Shown: positions 61,411 through 64,000 of the stretch, piece after piece | Layout of the letters: each line of letters starts with the position of its first letter | How positions within the stretch are numbered: the first letter of the stretch is position 1 | Source of the DNA: Atopsyche davidsoni | Lineage: Eukaryota > Arthropoda > Insecta > Trichoptera > Hydrobiosidae | NCBI GenBank assembly: GCA_022113835.1 | Contig: JAILWY010000001.1 | Span: 4,030,001-4,094,000 of the forward strand | DNA length: 64,000 nucleotides | Reading direction: 5' to 3' | Notes under the pieces: model-generated | What the model was told of the DNA's origin: nothing | The model's database searches: none | The model's input: only the letters and a program-made list of their open reading frames with translations | Made by a program: the position numbers and the translations under genes

Positions 61411-61591
61411 AAAAGAAACTGATGCACAGCGAACGCTGCGTTTGTCTTCGATGAGAGTGCGTGCATCGATAACGAGACAAAAAGAACAATTGCGGATTAA
61501 TGAATGTGACCTATCGATTCTGCAATGCTTTACATTTTCAAGCAGAAAAACCATCAGATGGAAAGTTCAACGATTGCTGTCACAAAGGTAA
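61382..61591 (+). pseudogene. Helitron/PIF1-like ORF scrap with Arg-rich repeat
   Basis: The frame contains ETDAQRTLRLSSMRVRASIT followed by RQKEQ. This resembles the E-x3-QR-x2-RL-x3-R-x-R repeats near the N-terminus of Helitron-type or PIF1-helicase-like proteins in arthropods. No helicase or Rep motifs are present. The match is by pattern only. Confidence 0.35.
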
Positions 61592-62300
61592 AGTGAAACA
61601 ACAACTTCAAAAGAAAAATAAGATCATACAATAACAGTATATATTTTGCATCAATGGGAGCTAAATTAGCAGGTCCAGTGGTAGGATCGGGCCATTCTGC
61701 TTCAAAGTTCAAGGCCAAATATATCACAGAACTTCGCACCTTCATCCAACTGATGGCACAAAATGAAAGCAAATATGTATCTTATTGTCAGCCAAACATA
61801 TGTTTAAACACTATTGCATCGTTCATCGAATACGTCATACTGTGACGGGCAACATTTCTAGTAATATTATAAATATCAATAATCTCGTGCCTGAAAAATA
61901 TTTATTATACACATACATCAATAATTAAACTCTATTTGTATGTGAGTCTGAGGAGAAACGTGAGGATCAGATGTTTTTATACGACTTGAATAATGTCAGC
62001 CTTAAATCTAAATTAAAGATTATATCTGTGAAAGAGTAATATTTAAAAAAAATCGTATACTCGGAGTATTGTTTCAATGCGAACTGTCTTATAAATAAAA
62101 AACCTTCCGACACAAATCATGGCTGTCATTATATTCCTGTGATGTTTTAATGAATATTTTTTGCATGAAAAAACCTGGTTTGCTTGCTGAGTCGTTTTCG
62201 GTGGTTGTTTATTTCAATCGTCCCTAAAGAATTAGAAGATTTTCACATCTTTCAACATAGGTTCGAAGTGTGTTAATAGCTACTTTAACTTTTCAGATCT

Positions 62301-62468
62301 GTGGTGAAAAAGGGACGAAATGAGTCAAAAAAAATTATATGTTCCTTGTGGCGAAAGTCTTTACAGTGTTACAATGCAGTGTACCTCAAGGGTGACCATT
62401 TGTTCCACTACGAGTGCATCAGCAACCGGCAGAAACGCTCAAAACAATGGCCCACCTGCCGCAGCTAA
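62301..62468 (+). pseudogene. RING-H2 finger relic, three zinc ligands lost
   Basis: Fifty-five open codons end RSKQWPTCRS-stop. GDHLFHYEC keeps the two His and the following Cys of a RING-H2 finger, and IICSL keeps the first Cys. Cys2 is W (TGG), Cys3 is G (GGT) and Cys7 is W (TGG). Each is one base away from a cysteine codon. RING E3 ligases need all eight ligands, so this piece cannot fold normally. It has no stop or frameshift. Parent could be a TRAIP-like ligase or a transposon-borne RING. Confidence 0.6.
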
Positions 62469-63777
62469 TCCTAAATTCAATTATAATAATACTTATCACT
62501 AGTTGTTTTCTTTAAAATTTTACAATTTGTTTTAAATCTCTCGGTATCATGTGCAAAAGTATTTTTTAATGACATTTATGTGACCATAATATAATTATTA
62601 AATCTAGCTATTTAGATATGTTGGTTCTCTTTTTTCTTTTCTTATAAGCACTTGAAAATTACAGAATTACAGCCGTACCCCTGAATTTCAGCATTACTCA
62701 AAATTAATATCACGATTGCTATGTTCGGGATATTTATCGGGATCGCGTGCATTATTTACAACGCCATACTAGAGCATATTCCAATAGAATAGCCCCGAAT
62801 ATCTAAGTACATGGGTACGGTTTGTAGTAAAAAAAAGGTAAAGAGAATAGTACGGTTTTACAAAACATGAACATAACAAAACGGCATTCATCATTTAACA
62901 ACTATCTCTATTATAACCTACAAAACGAACTGTCAGATTCTGTAAATTTATCCACAATATTGTTCCATAAATGAATATTGCAAGCCATGGTTGTAAAGCT
63001 GCTTTTACACGAGCAACTAAAATCTCCAAAAAAATAAATTATATAAAAATTTATCAAAATACATACATATTATAATAAAACTAGTACTTGTTTAATTTAT
63101 TACCACAATTTTATTTTGATTGCAATAAATAATAGACCTCTGAAGCTATTTTTTACATTGGGAATACTTTGGTCCGCTTGCCGCCGACCGGTACGTGATA
63201 ACCGTCAATTGTTCGTTAATTTTGAAGTGTAAATTAACGCGACCTGGAGAAGCACTTCAGCGTTATGGAGATCATGAAAAACTCCAGAAGAAGCGTAATT
63301 TTGAGGACGCTTTTTTTTACAATGGTGACAAATTCTACTCCGGTGTTATCCCGGTGCCGTCATCCCAAAGATCGCATCGTCGGCCTGAAGCTAGGAGACT
63401 TCGTGTTGGCATCATAAGTGAACGAGCCGCTCTTCACGGAAGACACGGGGGTTCCTCCACTGACGCTCTCTGCTCTTAAACTGAATAGTTCACGTGGTTG
63501 GACAATGTATGAAGTTATTCGATGAAACTCCATAAAGACTGATTGCAAAAGCTACACTAACTTAAAAAATAACTTCAGGGGACTTCAGGATTAGCTGGTC
63601 ACATGAGGCTAAGTAACCGCGCATTGTGTGCGTTTTAATTTTATATAAAATATACGTAGCCCTTTAAAATCCATTTCCAAATCCATCAATTGCCATTTCA
63701 TAGGTGAAACTCACAAATGAAGCATAATTATTTTCATTGAACCTGGAGAATTTATAACTTGAAAATAATACTCCACA
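62469..63777. other. Unassigned sequence near right edge
   Basis: AT-rich with a GC-richer stretch at 63,180-63,480. It has open frames in two plus frames (one reading RYGDHEKLQKKRNFEDAFFY) and no recognised family, and is probably a decayed coding insertion. Nothing else supported. Confidence 0.3.
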
Positions 63778-63842
63778 TGGATTTGAACCCGGGACCGCCT
63801 GTGTCAATGGTGGTCAGTAAGACTTCTGACGCTAATGTCTTT
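63778..63842 (-). repeat. tRNA-derived SINE fragment
   Basis: On the minus strand GGTTCAAAT (63,789-63,781) is a B-box core. It is preceded by GGCGGTCCCG and, about 25-55 bp upstream, by a degenerate A-box region (TTAGCGTCAGAAGTC). No anticodon arm can be drawn with confidence. Confidence 0.45.
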
Positions 63843-64000
63843 TGTGTTTCAACAATAAATACAACAGAAGGTCAAACCGGCAAAGAGAAATGAGTAATCG
63901 GTATATATGCCGAAATTGCTTCACCGAGCAAGGAGTCCCGACGGAAAAAACAAAAATAACAAATGGATAAATATTAAAAATTATTATAATACATGAATAT

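Noticed and set aside
1..64000. CRISPR arrays, bacterial operons, prophage
   Set aside because: The DNA is eukaryotic. The regular repeats are satellite and tandem duplications without spacer structure.

Overview
The window is AT-rich nuclear DNA from an insect. Two things show this: a CYP4G cytochrome P450, a subfamily confined to insects, and split genes with GT-AG introns, TATA/Inr promoters, satellite DNA, tRNA-derived repeats and cut-and-paste transposons. I cannot fix the order; the CYP4G sequence would fit a hemipteran, but that is only an impression. Both genes I can reconstruct lie on the minus strand, head to tail. Most of the other 60 kb is intron, intergenic DNA and repeats.

Left part (1-14,163): the 5' four fifths of a CYP4G gene. 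I place a 53-nt untranslated first exon at 14,111-14,163 and six coding exons between 8,745 and 1. All intron phases agree. The gene leaves the window just after the K-helix, so the haem-binding cysteine is outside. One intron carries a 209-bp dimeric satellite (about 4,000-5,270), broken by a tRNA-derived element with 14-bp target duplications. The promoter (TATTTAA 32 bp before TCAGTC) is abutted upstream by a decaying array of ~163-bp tandem repeats (14,260-16,080).

Middle (16,100-27,850): AT-rich intergenic DNA with tRNA-Thr(UGU)-like cloverleaves inside foldback repeats, a C-rich island, and one orphan plus-strand exon candidate. Then come the last three exons of the second gene.

Second gene (57.3 kb down to 22.2 kb): five exons, one of them untranslated, encode a 227-residue protein. 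Its residues 60-141 resemble the N-terminal (PAT) region of perilipin/Lsd lipid-droplet proteins. Its last 85 residues form a cysteine-rich tail with three CC pairs that I do not recognise. A 27.8-kb intron holds repeats, candidate regulatory clusters and, on the opposite strand, a strong TATA promoter with a tiny first coding exon (49,770-49,841).

Right part (58-64 kb): transposon graveyard. It holds a 2.56-kb non-autonomous hAT-like element containing a deleted Tc1/mariner-like element, a 110-bp near-perfect hairpin, a 0.5-kb duplication, a Helitron-like ORF scrap and a RING-finger pseudogene that has lost three zinc ligands.

If the identifications hold, the two neighbours touch related lipid biology. 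CYP4G makes cuticular hydrocarbons from fatty aldehydes, and a perilipin-like protein would coat lipid stores. Any functional link between them is inference.
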